A DNA stretch of 64,000 bases from Dichotomocladium elegans. Lineage: Eukaryota > Mucoromycota > Mucoromycetes > Mucorales > Lichtheimiaceae. Position 1 is the first letter of the stretch. Each line of letters starts with the position of its first letter. The translations under genes were made by a program, and so were the position numbers. Shown here in pieces: positions 47,610 to 59,565 of this stretch. Below the pieces are notes generated by a model. That model made no database searches, had not been told where the DNA came from, and saw only the letters and a list, made by a program, of their open reading frames with translations. Location of the stretch: the NCBI GenBank assembly GCA_025716815.1, contig JAIXMN010000006.1, positions 1,240,001 through 1,304,000 of the forward strand, in the 5' to 3' direction.

Positions 47610-49238
47610 TGTTTAAATAGCAATATTATTTCATCATCCCACACTTTGCTTTTCGATTATAGACCTTACTGATCCCCAACTGCCACATTTTGGTATGACC
47701 AATAGTCTATGACATTTGACTCTAGTCTTTGCCATCATCCCATATTCCCATTGATCGAAGCTCAAGAGAGTAAATAGGAAGATACATTCCTCCTAGTACA
47801 CCTCGTACAGTAACAATGACATGTGCACCTCTTTGAACAAAGCTTCTGAAACATTTTACACTGCTACATAGCAAATACAGATTCATGTTCCTGTTCTTCC
47901 ATTTATAAATTCAATCGTGTCGTTCCTCAGTATATACCGAGCTGTTTCTCTCAATAGAATGCAAATCTGCTTTTACATTCGCATCCCAGAGAATTATCGA
48001 ATGCGGTTGTTATTTTAGGGTGCTTTTATTAACTGTCGCAGAGATAACAGTTGTTCATGTTATTTCACTAAGATGCTATGCTATTCAAATGGGATATACA
48101 CCACACTTACTTCACTGCAACCGACTGCATTCAAGCACCGCTAAATCTTCAGATCCCAAAGCTGTAGCTCTATAATTTCGTCTCGGATGTCCCTTGCTCT
48201 ATATGGATATCGTTACTATGTCTTTTGTATCCACATGGAAGCAAGTCAAAAATGTTTAACCGGGGGCAGCAGCTACCAAGTACTCATTATGTGTTTCTAT
48301 GATGTCGGCAATAAATTGATCATACCCATCTTCAGATAGATAGTAAAAGTGTTCAAAACGTGGGAGTTCTAAGCAGGCATGGTAATTTCTAAAAATACCA
48401 ATTCCCTATTTCCGAAACTATGAAGTTAATTTTGATTGGACTGACCGATCGAAATTAATTGGCTGCAACGGCGCGAGTTGGAAGGTATCCAATCGCGAGT
48501 AGTGCAGCGTGAAACGGAGCGAACGAAGAGTGGATGGCGCATTTTAGGGGGGGGGCGACGGAGAGTCTCCATGACAGCAGCACGGTAACGATAGACAAGG
48601 CAGCAGAAACTCGTGTCTCCTGATATTGAACGCTATCTTCTTTCCCTCATTAGCATTGTCCCCTGCTCTTCTTCATTCGAAAACCCCATCCCCTATAGGA
48701 TATACCAATATAGGACAGGATAGCTTCAAATACTGTGCAATGGTCAGTTTTGTCACAAGATATTTTGTCCCACCTGTCGTAGGCTTGTCAAAAAGAGCAC
48801 ATAGCCAACAAGTCCGATTAGCACCACTTGCGCAACCTCGGCGTACACACCAACACCCAACTCCCACACGGGGGCTGTTGGAGGAAGGGGGGAAGGTTGA
48901 GTATCCTATTGACCAATGTGAGAGAGAAGAATAGACGTAACAAAATGATGGGCTTAGTCCATCTAGACTGGCAGAGAATTTACCCCCTGGACAAAGTTGA
49001 ATTGAACGGGTACAAACAGGTTCCCTAAAGGATCACAGCCCCACTTTGCGGAACTTGAAGGGCCTCTTTGTATCGTATTTAGTACGATGTGAATACTCTT
49101 ATCACCCTCCCCTTTTTATTTTACCTTCCCTCTTGCTCTTCGCTTGCTACTCGGAGCGCGACCCTCTGTAACACCAGCCGCTTTACGTCCCTTGCCTTTG
49201 TTTTCCCTTCTCTTTGTCGACATTGTGCTTCTCTGATC
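47610..49238. other. Intergenic, 1.6 kb without an assignable gene
   Basis: 47,640-48,500 is AT-rich with no long frame. At 48,626-48,934 there is a plus-strand ORF (GYTNIGQDSFKYCAMVSFVT) that could contain an upstream exon of the phosphodiesterase gene, but no splice was established. A run of eight G lies at about 48,548. Confidence 0.35.
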
Positions 49239-51033
49239 ATGCTCATTCTTAAATTCAATACACTTTCAGCGGACGATCTCTTCGCGGTGGAAAGGGTAAC
49301 TACCTTGCGATAGACGAAAGTAGCACCAACATACGATCCTAAAGGATCCCATTTAGCGACTTCTACGATGGTTAGACGACAAAGGCAGACCGAGCATAGA
49401 TCCTGCGTTCAACTTGCTTGATTATGGCCGAACCGAGGTATACGGTCATCTTCTCGGTATATTCTCAAAATTACATGTCCTCGATGCTCTCAAGATCAGT
49501 CCATCCGATATGCTTGACTTTCTGATTGATGTCGACGCGACTTATCTTGACGCTCCCTACCATTCGTTCTATCATGCTGTGGACATTGTCACCGTCTTAT
49601 ATTTCATTCTCACCGATTTGGAAGCCGATCAATACTTGTGTGCACTGGATATTGCGGCGCTCTTGATCGCCGCTCTTTGCCACGACGCAGGTCATGTATG
49701 TACCATAGTCTCAAAATCACATTCTTCTGCATCTGATATAGAGAGGGAGAGGATCCAATTTACATGGTATTGCTCAAGGAAAAAAAGGAGATCTCTATCT
49801 TACCATGGGCTTCCCTCTCCCCCTCTTCCTCAAAGGAGAATGTAGACCGTTCTCCACTTTTGATTGCCACTCTGTCAGCACATTAATTGATTGCTGCTTT
49901 ATTTGTAAACATAGCCCGGGTACAATAACATCTATCAAGTCAACTTCAAGACAGAACTTGCGACTCGCTACAACAACACATCCGTTCTCGAGGCCCACTC
50001 GGTCACCATCACACACAACCTGTTGCACAAGCACAAGTTACTAAAGAACCTGAGCACGGGCCAATGGTCGGAGGAGGAATTCATGGGTGCTGTTGAACAC
50101 CTCATCCTCTCGACGGATATGATTTATCATTATGAGCTCCAGGAACAGGTCGGGCTGCTAGAGGAACTTCTGACGCCGGACGAGGACGACGATGACAACA
50201 GCTGGTCGACGAGTGATTCGGACAGTATGGCATTCTCAGCCTCGTCGTTCTGCGACGACGAGGATATGCTGCTGTTAAACCGCGATCAGCGGAGGAGCCT
50301 ATGTGGGATATTATTACATGCAGCAGATATTAGCAACACCGTCCGCCCATGGCCCATTTCAAAGCAGTGGTCTGATCTGATTGTGCAAGAGTTTTTTCGT
50401 CAGGGCGATGCAGAGAGACGAGCTGGCCTCGATGTGTCCCCGGGGATGGATCGCGACAGATCCACGCAGCCCGAGATCAGTCTCAAGTTTGGAGACTATC
50501 TTGTCAAGCCTTACTTTGAAGCCCTTGCGGGCTTTCTCCCGTCCGCGCGGGTCTTCCTTGATACCCTTTGCGAAAATAGGTCCGAGTGGGAGAGACTGAA
50601 GGAGTGCCCCGAATCCCAGTTTCCGCCGCCGGTCACGATTGGGCTCGAGCGCCAGTTTCCGTCGAGCCTTCTGCCCGCACAGCCAGTCCTGAACCCATCC
50701 GGGCGCCGGATCAGCGTTGCTGCCGGAACAGTTATCATTCCTGACAAGGAGATTGTAGTCCGCCGCCGGCAACGAAGCACCATGGTTCTCAGCGGCCGGC
50801 ACCATCACCGTCGGCCTCTGGGCCTTCGCTCAGCCAGCCACACTGGTTTGCCGCGCATTGCGCTTCCGGTTCTCGACCAGCGTCGGCAAAGCGAGCAAGT
50901 CTTCACCACGCCCGGTGGCGATCCGTGGCTCTCACCAAGCCTCTTCAAAACTACGAGCATGCTTGAATCACCCATCGGTCTTTATCATCCTCAAGATCCG
51001 TTCCCATCACGTCTGTCAAAACATGTATCTTAG
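49239..51033 (+). CDS. Class I 3',5'-cyclic-nucleotide phosphodiesterase
   Basis: Exons join MLILKFNTLSADDLFAVER to RLLRWLDDKGRPSIDPAFN, then LDYGRTEVYGHLLGIF, the first HD block APYHSFYHAVDIVTVLYFI, ALLIAALCHDAGH (exon end 49,695), and PGYNNIYQVNFKTELATRYN (from 49,915). Then come EAHSVTITHNLLH, MIYHYELQEQ, an acidic insert of about 45 residues (DEDDDDNSWSTSDSDS), and GILLHAADISNTVRPWPISK with the fourth metal ligand. The metal-binding His and Asp residues of the PDE catalytic domain are all present. It hydrolyses cAMP and/or cGMP, terminating PKA signalling. After the domain comes about 130 residues of Arg/Pro-rich tail. The start is the first in-frame ATG joined to the domain; further upstream exons are possible. 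Confidence 0.9.
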
Positions 51034-52249
51034 CGTGTCCCGTCTTTTCCACATTGTATTTGCTGTACTCTGTTTTTTTTTTCTTACCCCTCTTGTAGAT
51101 TATCTATTTATTGATTTCCTTGTTACTCTTGTACGATATACGAAACCTTGCTTTTTTTTCGCTTCCTCCTGACTTATTGTTAACATCTAAGGAAATGGTC
51201 TCCAGTTTGTAACCTTTACTTGGCTTTAGCTTCACAATATGACCTTCATAAAATGGCCAATGGACAAGTTCTTCATGTGCGGCTAAGGGGGAACGGCGAT
51301 GAGTCCATATCGAGAGTTGCTCTGACCATGCTTGAAACACCATCATTATCATCTCCCCCAAGCCTGGTAGGCGCCGACGTGGAGAGCAGCTACTTTTTTA
51401 ATAAACGGATCTCGCTGTTCAAATGGACACACACACAGTATCTCGCCAAACTTGATCCTTTTCCTTCTCTGGGTTGCACAAAAGTCGCGCCTCTCGAGGC
51501 CCACTGAAATCCTGTGATTTCAGCACATATCACAAGCAGAACACCTCGGACCAGCAGCCTTTTAAGTTTAGACAGCAGGAGATGCTCATTGAAAAGGTGC
51601 TCATTATGTTAGTTTTGCACATTGCCGTTCTGAAAGACGTGAGGCATTGTCAAAAGCACCGGATTCACGCTCCAGTGCGTACGTAAATAAAGGCAAGTAT
51701 GCCTAGTTGTCTGTCTGTGCATGTTTATTGGATGGTTGCCCGAAGGAGCATTCATTCTTTTTTTTTTCTCCTCCTCGTCCTCCTTCGCCTACTCCTCCTC
51801 CCATCCCATGCTGGTAGATCTTGCATCAGATACAAAACGTCCTGATTAATTATTTTTGTTGGAAATTACATCTTTTAAATCAAAGCTGTAAAAGTAAGGA
51901 GTTCTCGTCGCAGTTTGGAACAGCAAACAAGGGCATACCATTTCTTCCTCCTTCTTAAGGATGCACCAACTTTTTCTAATTTTCGGATGCTGGCAAAGAG
52001 AGCACCCCCTTTCGATGGTAAACAGCCAGTCAGCCAGAACTTCGTTACGCGATCCACAACGGCGTCCACAAGAATAATTCTTTTATCCAGATCATATATT
52101 TTCTCCTTGATCATCATCGAGTCCATTTGAACTTGGAGGAGCGGGGGACAACAATAGATAATATCCCGTTCTCTCTTTCTCTCTCTTTCGCTCTTTCTCT
52201 CCCTTCTCTTTTATCATCTTGCTAATTTTGTGTACGAAAACCGCATGAA
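51034..52249. other. Intergenic, 1.2 kb without an assignable gene
   Basis: Several ORFs of 70-95 aa occur on both strands (51,220-51,507 plus; 51,104-51,361 minus, containing EELVHWPFYEGHIVKLKPSK; 51,875-52,126 minus) but none matches a family I know and none shows clear splice signals. Confidence 0.35.
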
Positions 52250-55200
52250 ATGATTACTACAGCTGGTCAGACCGCACCTCCGGCGACGGCGCCACCTGTC
52301 AACCATGTGTACCATACAACAATAAAACCGAGGCTCTTGGAAGATCTATACGAAGAAGAGCAGCAATTTATCGTTGACTATTTGAACCGGACGGTATTTG
52401 CCCAAGATCAACGCTCGATCACGTTTGATGATCTCAGCCATGAACTCAAGGACGGTATTGCCCTGTGCAAGTATGTAGAACACCACACGCACATGAGAAA
52501 CCTTTCTTTTGCGCTAACCATTGTGAAATGCAGGCTGGTTAACAGCATCCGACCAGGGACCATCAAAAATATCAAACAAAAGGATTTATCATTTGTCAAG
52601 ATGGATAATATTGTACGCTTCTTGCAAGGGGCTCGCCAGGTAATGATAAATAACAAATATCTCATCCCCTCGACCATCGAGGGAGTGGGCCGAAAGAAGC
52701 GCTGGGGTGTTTCTGAGCACAGACGTTCTTATGCAACATTAGCTCGGATTGGACAATGATCGCTTATTCGAGACTGCAGATCTGTTTGAGGGCAAGAATA
52801 TGACAGCAGTAAGTAAGGGAAAAAAAAAAGAATTACCTCTACCGCAGATGCTCATATCCGCACGTATCATAACAAGGTTCTCCGAACCATTCTGGAGCTT
52901 GCGAAACTGGGTTGCCCTGACAATGCAGCATCCCCGCTGGGCTTTATACCTTCCTCTTTGGACAAGGAGCACTCGGCAATATTCAAGGAGGAGAAGGAGC
53001 TTACTCATCAGGGGCAAGACGAGGCTGTGAGTGATACACATCCTCATTCTGAAGTCCTCGACAACTTCGGCCATCCGCCGCCCCAATTCTCCTCATCCCC
53101 GCCGTCACCATCCTTTCGATTTCCGCAACCGTCCCTATCGACGGGTTCGAGCCGACCTCCACGTTCACCCTTGCGACACAACAGGCAGAGTCATCATAAT
53201 AACAAATCCTCGGCAACCATTCCAGAAGAATCTATATCGATCGATGAACAGGCCAGGCTTTTCTATAACTTTGATCGGCGGCGGCCCTCTGCACCCACTA
53301 TCAGCCTGAGCCAGCGCTATACCGACGTCGAGACCCATCGACCGGGTGCAACCACCATGTCACGGACAGCATCGGTGGACTCGCTGCGATCGGACATGAA
53401 CGATAGTGTGCGTGAGACACTCTCCTTGGAAAACAAAGACGGTACGCCGAGCACACAATATGTAAGTCAGTCCCCTCCCTTCCCATTTGACCCCTATCTT
53501 TCCTTTATGCCAAGCGATCTATACTTAAATTCTATCTTTTTTTTTAAAAAAAAAAAAAAATAGCAACTTGGCAACTGCATTGGGAAGGGTCAATTTGGTT
53601 CTGTTTACAAGTAAGTTTTCCATTTCCTATCCCTCGTCCACATCACACACACATACACACAACCTCCATGAGACATACTTAACCCCTTGCGACGCATAGA
53701 GCGCTAGATCTGGCTACGGGCGAAATTGTTGCGGTAAAGCGGCTGCAGCTCAATGAAGACGGTGGCGCATTGGATGAAGAGATCATGGTAAGTTTTTGTC
53801 GCTGAACGATCCATGAAACCGATGGTTTGACTTGCTGGAAATTGCCTGCCTGTAGAAAGAGGTTTCTCTCCTTCAGACTCTCTCCCATACCAACGTCATC
53901 AGTTATCTCGGCTTTGTGCGTAGCAAGAACCACATCAACATCATTCTTGAGTAAATATCGACATATAGAGCACGGGAGGCGAGTCGCATTAACCATCTTT
54001 CCTCCCTTCCTTTTCGTATGGAAAGATTTGCTGAGAATGGCTCGCTGATGTCCACTCTCAAGGCGTTTGGGGCGTTCCCAGAAAAACTTGTCGCATCCTT
54101 TTGTGTAAAAATCCTGAATGGACTCGAATACCTGCATGCTAATTCGGTAAGTTATTCATATAAAAGTCAATAAAAGAAGGAATTCGCACCAGTTGATGAA
54201 CAAAATTCTGAAACATTCTCCATAAAAGGTTGTCCATTGCGATCTCAAGGCCGCCAATATCCTAACCACAAAGACTGGGGATGTGAAACTCACTGATTTC
54301 GGAGTCTCGCTCAATATGAAGCTCAAGGAAAACAGCGATGATGGAGTCGTGTCAGGCACCCCCAATTGGAGTGAGTCTTCAACGTCTGCCGCATTGCATT
54401 GCAAATATTTTTTTTTTACTCAACTATCTGATATGATCGCGTATCTGCAGTGGCTCCCGAAGTAATTGAGCTCAAGGGTGCCACACCAAAGTCCGACATA
54501 TGGTCTCTTGGATGCACGATCCATGAGCTGGCTACAGGAAAACCGCCCTATGCAAATTTGATTGCCATGTCGGCCATGTTCCGAATCGTGGAAGATGATG
54601 CCCCGCCGCTTCCAGATGACATATCCTCGGCAAGTAGCATTTGCCATCTCTTACCGCCTCCAAGCCCCACCTCTTCTACACATCCTATCGTCGCGGTCTA
54701 ATGGTGTATCTATCCACTATAGGACATGAAAGATTTTCTGCTCAGTTGTTTCCAGAAGGACCCAGAGAAGCGCCCCAGTGCAGCAGAACTGAAGTCCCAT
54801 CCTTGGATACTTAAACACATGAGTTCCGCTGCAACGCCACAAAAGAAATCCAGAGAGCCTTCAATCGGTATTACACTCAGCTGATATGCATGCGTGCGCA
54901 CATAGGCAACCTTGGTCTTAGCTGACGCTCTTGAACTTTCCTTTTAGCATCAGAGGAGCAAATTCCATCGGGTGTGCCGGTGACTGAAAATGATCGAAAC
55001 CTGCAGTATCCACGGATATATTACAATATTATGCCAGATGAACGCTCTCCACAGCACGGCGAATTCAAGATTGGTACTGCAACTCACAACCTGGGTGGAG
55101 CCGATGAGTCAGGATGGGATGAAGCGGCGTCAGGTGCATCCGGTTCCCACCGATTCACATCGACTCATTTTGGCAAAGGTATTTTAGTTTTTCTTCTATT

Positions 55201-55947
55201 TTCCCGATGGCCACGTTCTTGGGGAAATGACGCTATTGACTTTGGCTTTCTCGTTCCACCTTCCCCCCCCTCGGTTATGTAGTCATGGTTTGCAAAGTGT
55301 GTGACGAGAAACTGGCAAGTGATAAGGCAATTTTTTGCGAAGGTAAAAGGGATTATTTAACGCGATAAGGCAAACCAATTTACGTACCCTCTCATTTTTT
55401 ATTTAGTATGCTCGCTTGTTTGCCACGATGAATGCAAGCAACAGGCGTTTTCATGCCCGCCAAAGGTGAACAATCAGCAACCTTCCTATGATGTAAGTTC
55501 AATGTGTGTGTGGTTGTCTTTGAGGGGCTCCTTCTGGGCCCTTTTTTGCTGAACAAGATGGGCTTCTAGTGGGTATTTTCAGCAAAGATTTATAATCATC
55601 GCCGACGGCAAGACTCGAGTGGGTCCAAGTCTTTGATTTCCATGGAGCCTGAATTTGCGCGGATCCAGTGTAACTCCGAGTCCAAAGATTTTCTCAAAAG
55701 TCATCCTCAGGCAGCAAGCATTCGCAAGTATGCACAGGCGTTGGGCCTCACCCCGCACGAGATCAAGGCACTCTCCGAGAACCCGGCCCTACTATCGCAT
55801 ACCATCGCACTGAACGAAAACCCCTTGCCGTCGCCCAGGTCCGATGAGCATCCGCACCACAGCAAGTCCATGTCAGGTAGAATCAGGAGTAGGAAGAATA
55901 GCTCGGTGGCCGTCGGATCCTCAGACGACCAATGCATAATAAGCTGA
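52250..55947 (+). CDS. Calponin-homology / STE-type kinase / C1-domain protein
   Basis: About 15 exons give roughly 850 aa. Residues 25-150 form a calponin-homology domain: [70 protein letters not shown] 170-residue Ser/Pro-rich linker follows. The kinase reads [57 protein letters not shown] and [16 protein letters not shown], closest in style to the Cdc7/Ste11 group. The usual HRD is HCD. A C1-type zinc finger follows, [22 protein letters not shown] with [19 protein letters not shown], then a basic tail. CH domains bind actin or signalling partners and C1 domains bind lipid. A role in septation or polarity signalling is inference. Confidence 0.88.
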
Positions 55948-56766
55948 TAGTATGGGAGGAATGATAAAGCAACCGTGGGTAGACAGACAGACGTGCTTAC
56001 CCTACGCTCAAACACCACCCCTTCTAACTTGCTTTCCGAGAAGTGATTTGTAACAAAGAATAAAAAAAAAAAGAAAATGTTCCATTTTCAGAGAAATAAC
56101 GAGGATGCAATGTGTATTTGCAGATGAGTAGTAAAGGGGAGGGGGAGAATGCGTGCCGAGATAGATAGATTATCGTTTCAAGAATGGGGCGGTTGTGGGA
56201 GATTCTCGAGCTTTTCTCTCACCCACGCTCCCCTTCCCAATAAAAAAAATCCAGCATTATTGCGACCCACCCTCCCCCATCTTTCGTCTTCTTGTAAGTT
56301 GAAAGAAGATAGGATTCGGGGACGAAAACGTTTTTCCCGCCCGACCAAAACACATCCATTCACAATAACCCTATGACAGCAGATCGAAAAAAAGAGCTAC
56401 TCGGCAATCAAAAATGTCAAAGGGACCAAGTTTATATGTGTTGTAGATGACGAGACAGCAAATATTCTTGTTAACAAGAAAAAAGTCTATTTGTTTGTCC
56501 AGGTCCCTTTTGTGGCCGTTAGTACATCGAAATACCGGACCAAGTCAAGAAATTGGCCTGTTATACTTTATTTTCAAAAATAAATTTCGCAGGTGGGGAA
56601 AAATTATGTCGCATGAAAATAAAATAAAATGGCGTATCAAGATGAAAAGGATTTCACATCGATTGGTTGAGAGATTTTAGTCACCAGAAAATATTATCCC
56701 TTCCCCAACACTTTAACTTACCCCGAAGGTATCCAGATGTGTGCCGGCGATAACCGACACGGAAAA
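55948..56766. other. 3' flank of Fanzor; intergenic
   Basis: No assignable gene. On the plus strand a frame stays open from about 56,371, after a possible acceptor (ATGACAG), to a TAA at 56,581 (contains TKFICVVDDETANILVNKKK), without a start codon or known family. The stretch 56,400-56,766 lies just downstream of the Fanzor stop, where the guide-encoding end of such elements is usually found. Confidence 0.35.
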
Positions 56767-58955
56767 TCATCGCTGTTGGCGACCTCGTCCTGGTCCTCTT
56801 CGTCTCACTCTTCGCTCGTCGGGCTCTGGTGATCTAGCCCTTCTTGCTAGGCGCCTGTCACCACCCGCAGGTGCTCGCCGAAACCTTTCCGGGACCATGC
56901 CATCGGCCCGAAAACTCCTGAGAATATGTATCATATTCAGACAGGCCGCCATATCACGGTTCCACAATCGCTGCCGAGGAGCGCCCTCTGCCATGCCTGC
57001 TGTACAGTTTTGATTTGAGCATCTGCACAAAATAAGCGACATCAGATTAACATTATTGTTTCAAACTCCTCCGCGAATAAGGCTTCATACCGTAGCAGGC
57101 CATGACAGATAACGTTTGGATTCTCGGCTCTTCGATAGGGGCGTGGGTTGGGTACCCTCCGGAAAGTAGAAAGGCTCTCGGTCTCGCACGCGGGGCAACA
57201 TCTGCTGGTCTTGAATTCGTCGATCAAGTATACATCAAAGCGACGTTCGCCTTGCTTGAGAAGTCGCCGGAATCCAACACCGCGGATTGGCTCGTGGTAT
57301 CGAGTGTTCGGGGCAGACCAATTACCCATCACAAATACCGCGTTGGGGCCAAACTTGTTGATCAGACCGTCCCTCAGCTTCTCATCTGCTCGTTGTTTGT
57401 TGATGTACGACGACAGACGGAGCTTTCGGAAAAGAGGTTGGGGATCAGCATTATGGGTGGCAGTATTCGCATAGAAGTCCTCGAGAACTTGGGACACCTG
57501 GGACCGGACAAGCAGGAAGCGGTCATAATCGGCACGATCCAAGCTGCGGGAATGCTCGCCAGCCATGCGTGCCTCGGCATGCACGACTTCAGGTTCCTCA
57601 TTCTTGAGCCTCTGCAATAACCTGCGGTACTTCTTGGTCTTGCGCACCTTGTCCTGACAAGGTTTGGAGTATCGGAACGTCAGACGGGCACCTCGCTCCG
57701 GCCTGGAATTCTCTGAGACGCAGAAAAGGAGGTCCCTCCTCCCAGGGTCGACGGTGACGCACCTACCAGCAATATTCTGGTGTTCCTGTGATGTCAGCAT
57801 GCTGACATAATTGGTCTCCTCCTCGACTCCTCGGTACTTTGCTCCGTATGATGGTCGTTGGTTGTTCGTCCTCTTAAAAACAGTGACGCCTACTCCATCA
57901 GTATGGATTGTGCCATGGAACTCGATCGTTCCGCCTTCCTGGGGTCTGAAAGCACGAGAGTCGAGGTCCACAACCTCTCCCCACAGAGCCAACTTCTGGC
58001 TGATGTCGTGTCTTGGCCTCTTTAGAATATGCTGGACAAGAATCGTGGTGTCGATCTGCATATAGCAAGGGGCCCAGGATCGGCGAAGCGGAAAACATTG
58101 GAAGCTGCGAAGACCATTGCGTTGGAAAACATAGGCAAGCTCTATGAACGGCCGGAAGTGGTTGGCTGAACGCGCCTTGGCGTCGTAGTAGATGCTTTGT
58201 TTTTGGAACTGGTACCCTTGGGGATAAGCATCCAAGACCGGTTGGATCTGGTCGAACGCTTGTCTGAGGAAAGCTGGTTCCGCCGGAATGTCATCCCTCC
58301 GCACACCTCGGCGGGCAATGGCGAGCTTGAAGCCTGTGGCATGGCGAGTGATGGTGTCGTAAATATCCTGGCGGATTTGCTCCTCGGTCCAGCCGAGTGC
58401 GTCCAGTTCACGTCTCCTCGCCGCTTTCCGCTCTCGAATGTTCAGGAGAGCATTCACCGCGCGCCGAAGGTGCTGCCCGAACCGCATGTTGATATTGTTG
58501 CAGTATGCAACAAACATCTTCTTACCTTCGAACGCAGAGCATTGCTGGGAATTCTTGAGTTGTGGCCGTTGGTACTGGGTGGCCTCGAGGTAATCCTCCA
58601 AAAACTCGCCGATCAGAGCTCGGCACTCGCCGGAAAACCCCCGGGTTGGACGAACTCGCTTGTCGAGCATGGAGAGCCACACCTCAGAGAAGAACTTTTC
58701 GTGCAGGAACTGTTGGAGGTTGAAGTCCGGCTCGCGTTCGCGCTTACGTAGGAAGATGTACTTGGCGAAGCTGTACGCATGGGTTGTTGTCGCATGGACA
58801 ACAGCGACCAAGTCCATCAACGGTTGGCGGTAGGCGGGGTTCCAGCGGATGCCTCGTATAGAGGTCTTGACACCTAACATACGGTCAGGGGGCCTGAGGT
58901 TGGGTTGGGCAGGGTTTACGCCCCTCCTCCTGGTGGGGTCGACAGGTTGTTCCAT
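56767..58955 (-). CDS. Fanzor: eukaryotic TnpB-like RNA-guided nuclease
   Basis: Two exons (58,955-57,091 and 57,022-56,767) with a 68-bp GT-AG intron close to 706 aa. The intron splits the zinc finger, and splicing restores CHGLL-R-CSNQNC. Visible residues: RuvC-I Asp403 in RCVTVDPGRRDLLFCV; at the canonical RuvC-II position Asn545 (FVMGNWSAP) instead of Glu; the alternative Glu580 in YLIDEFKTS, as reported for Fanzors; zinc ligands Cys587, Cys590, Cys623 and Cys628; RuvC-III Asp645 in RLWNRDMAACLNM. Known Fanzors use a guide RNA made from the element end to cut DNA. A possible 58-bp 5'UTR intron (59,031-58,974) precedes the ATG. No stops or shifts were seen. It looks richer in G+C than its neighbours by eye. 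The Arg-rich C-terminus may be nuclear targeting. Confidence 0.94.
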
Positions 58956-59264
58956 GTCTTCACCAGTAGAGGGCTGTGATATTATCTCTTAGCACAAATC
59001 TTCTAGTCATGTCTTATTCCAGAAGCCTTACCGTATAATGTCGGAATGTGCTTTTGTGTTCTTCGCCTTGGGTTGTATGAGTTGTGTAAGGTGAGAGAGA
59101 TGTGTAATACGAGTGTGTTTGTAACGGGTTTTAGAATACGCAAGTGGTAAAGAAAAACGGCTTGGTCGAACCTCATTATTTTATAGTAAATTAAGGTCCC
59201 CGTTCCAACCTGCGTGGATGGGGTACTATGAAGTGCATATCATATGATAAGCAAAAATACTCAC

Positions 59265-59565
59265 TACAACGAAATGTGTTTAAACTCCTTTATTTCCTTA
59301 TATAGGTTATCGATTTCAGCCTGTTGGAGGGGTAGGCACTGCTCAGGGCCTCCTGGTTCATCCGCTGCAACCGGCCCTCTAATTGGTGGATGAGTTCAAG
59401 GTCACCCGCCTCTTCAATGTCAAGCATTCATAGCAATGAATGCACTGTATCCATGTTCCTTTTTAGGGAAACATTCTACTACTGCATTTTTTCATCCTTG
59501 TTTCCTTTATACATCAACTTTTTTGATGGAACAATTGTGCTCATCACAATGTAGCCACGCGGATA
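59265..59565 (-). pseudogene. Decayed coding fragment, coiled-coil type, unknown family
   Basis: The minus strand reads LHCDEHNCSIKKVDV, then after a +1 shift YKGNKDEKMQ, two stops, RNMDTVHSLL, a stop, MLDIEEAGDLELIHQLEGRL, QRMNQEAL, and after another shift QQAEIDNLYKEIKEFKHISL. The pieces follow each other in order, so this is one degraded gene lying between Fanzor and a truncated mariner. I do not recognise the family. It abuts the mariner exactly where the transposase C-terminus is lost. Confidence 0.5.

Noticed and set aside
57102..58751. Plus-strand ORFs of 172 and 184 aa over Fanzor
   Set aside because: Fanzor on the minus strand has a complete catalytic set; these are shadows favoured by its apparently higher G+C content.
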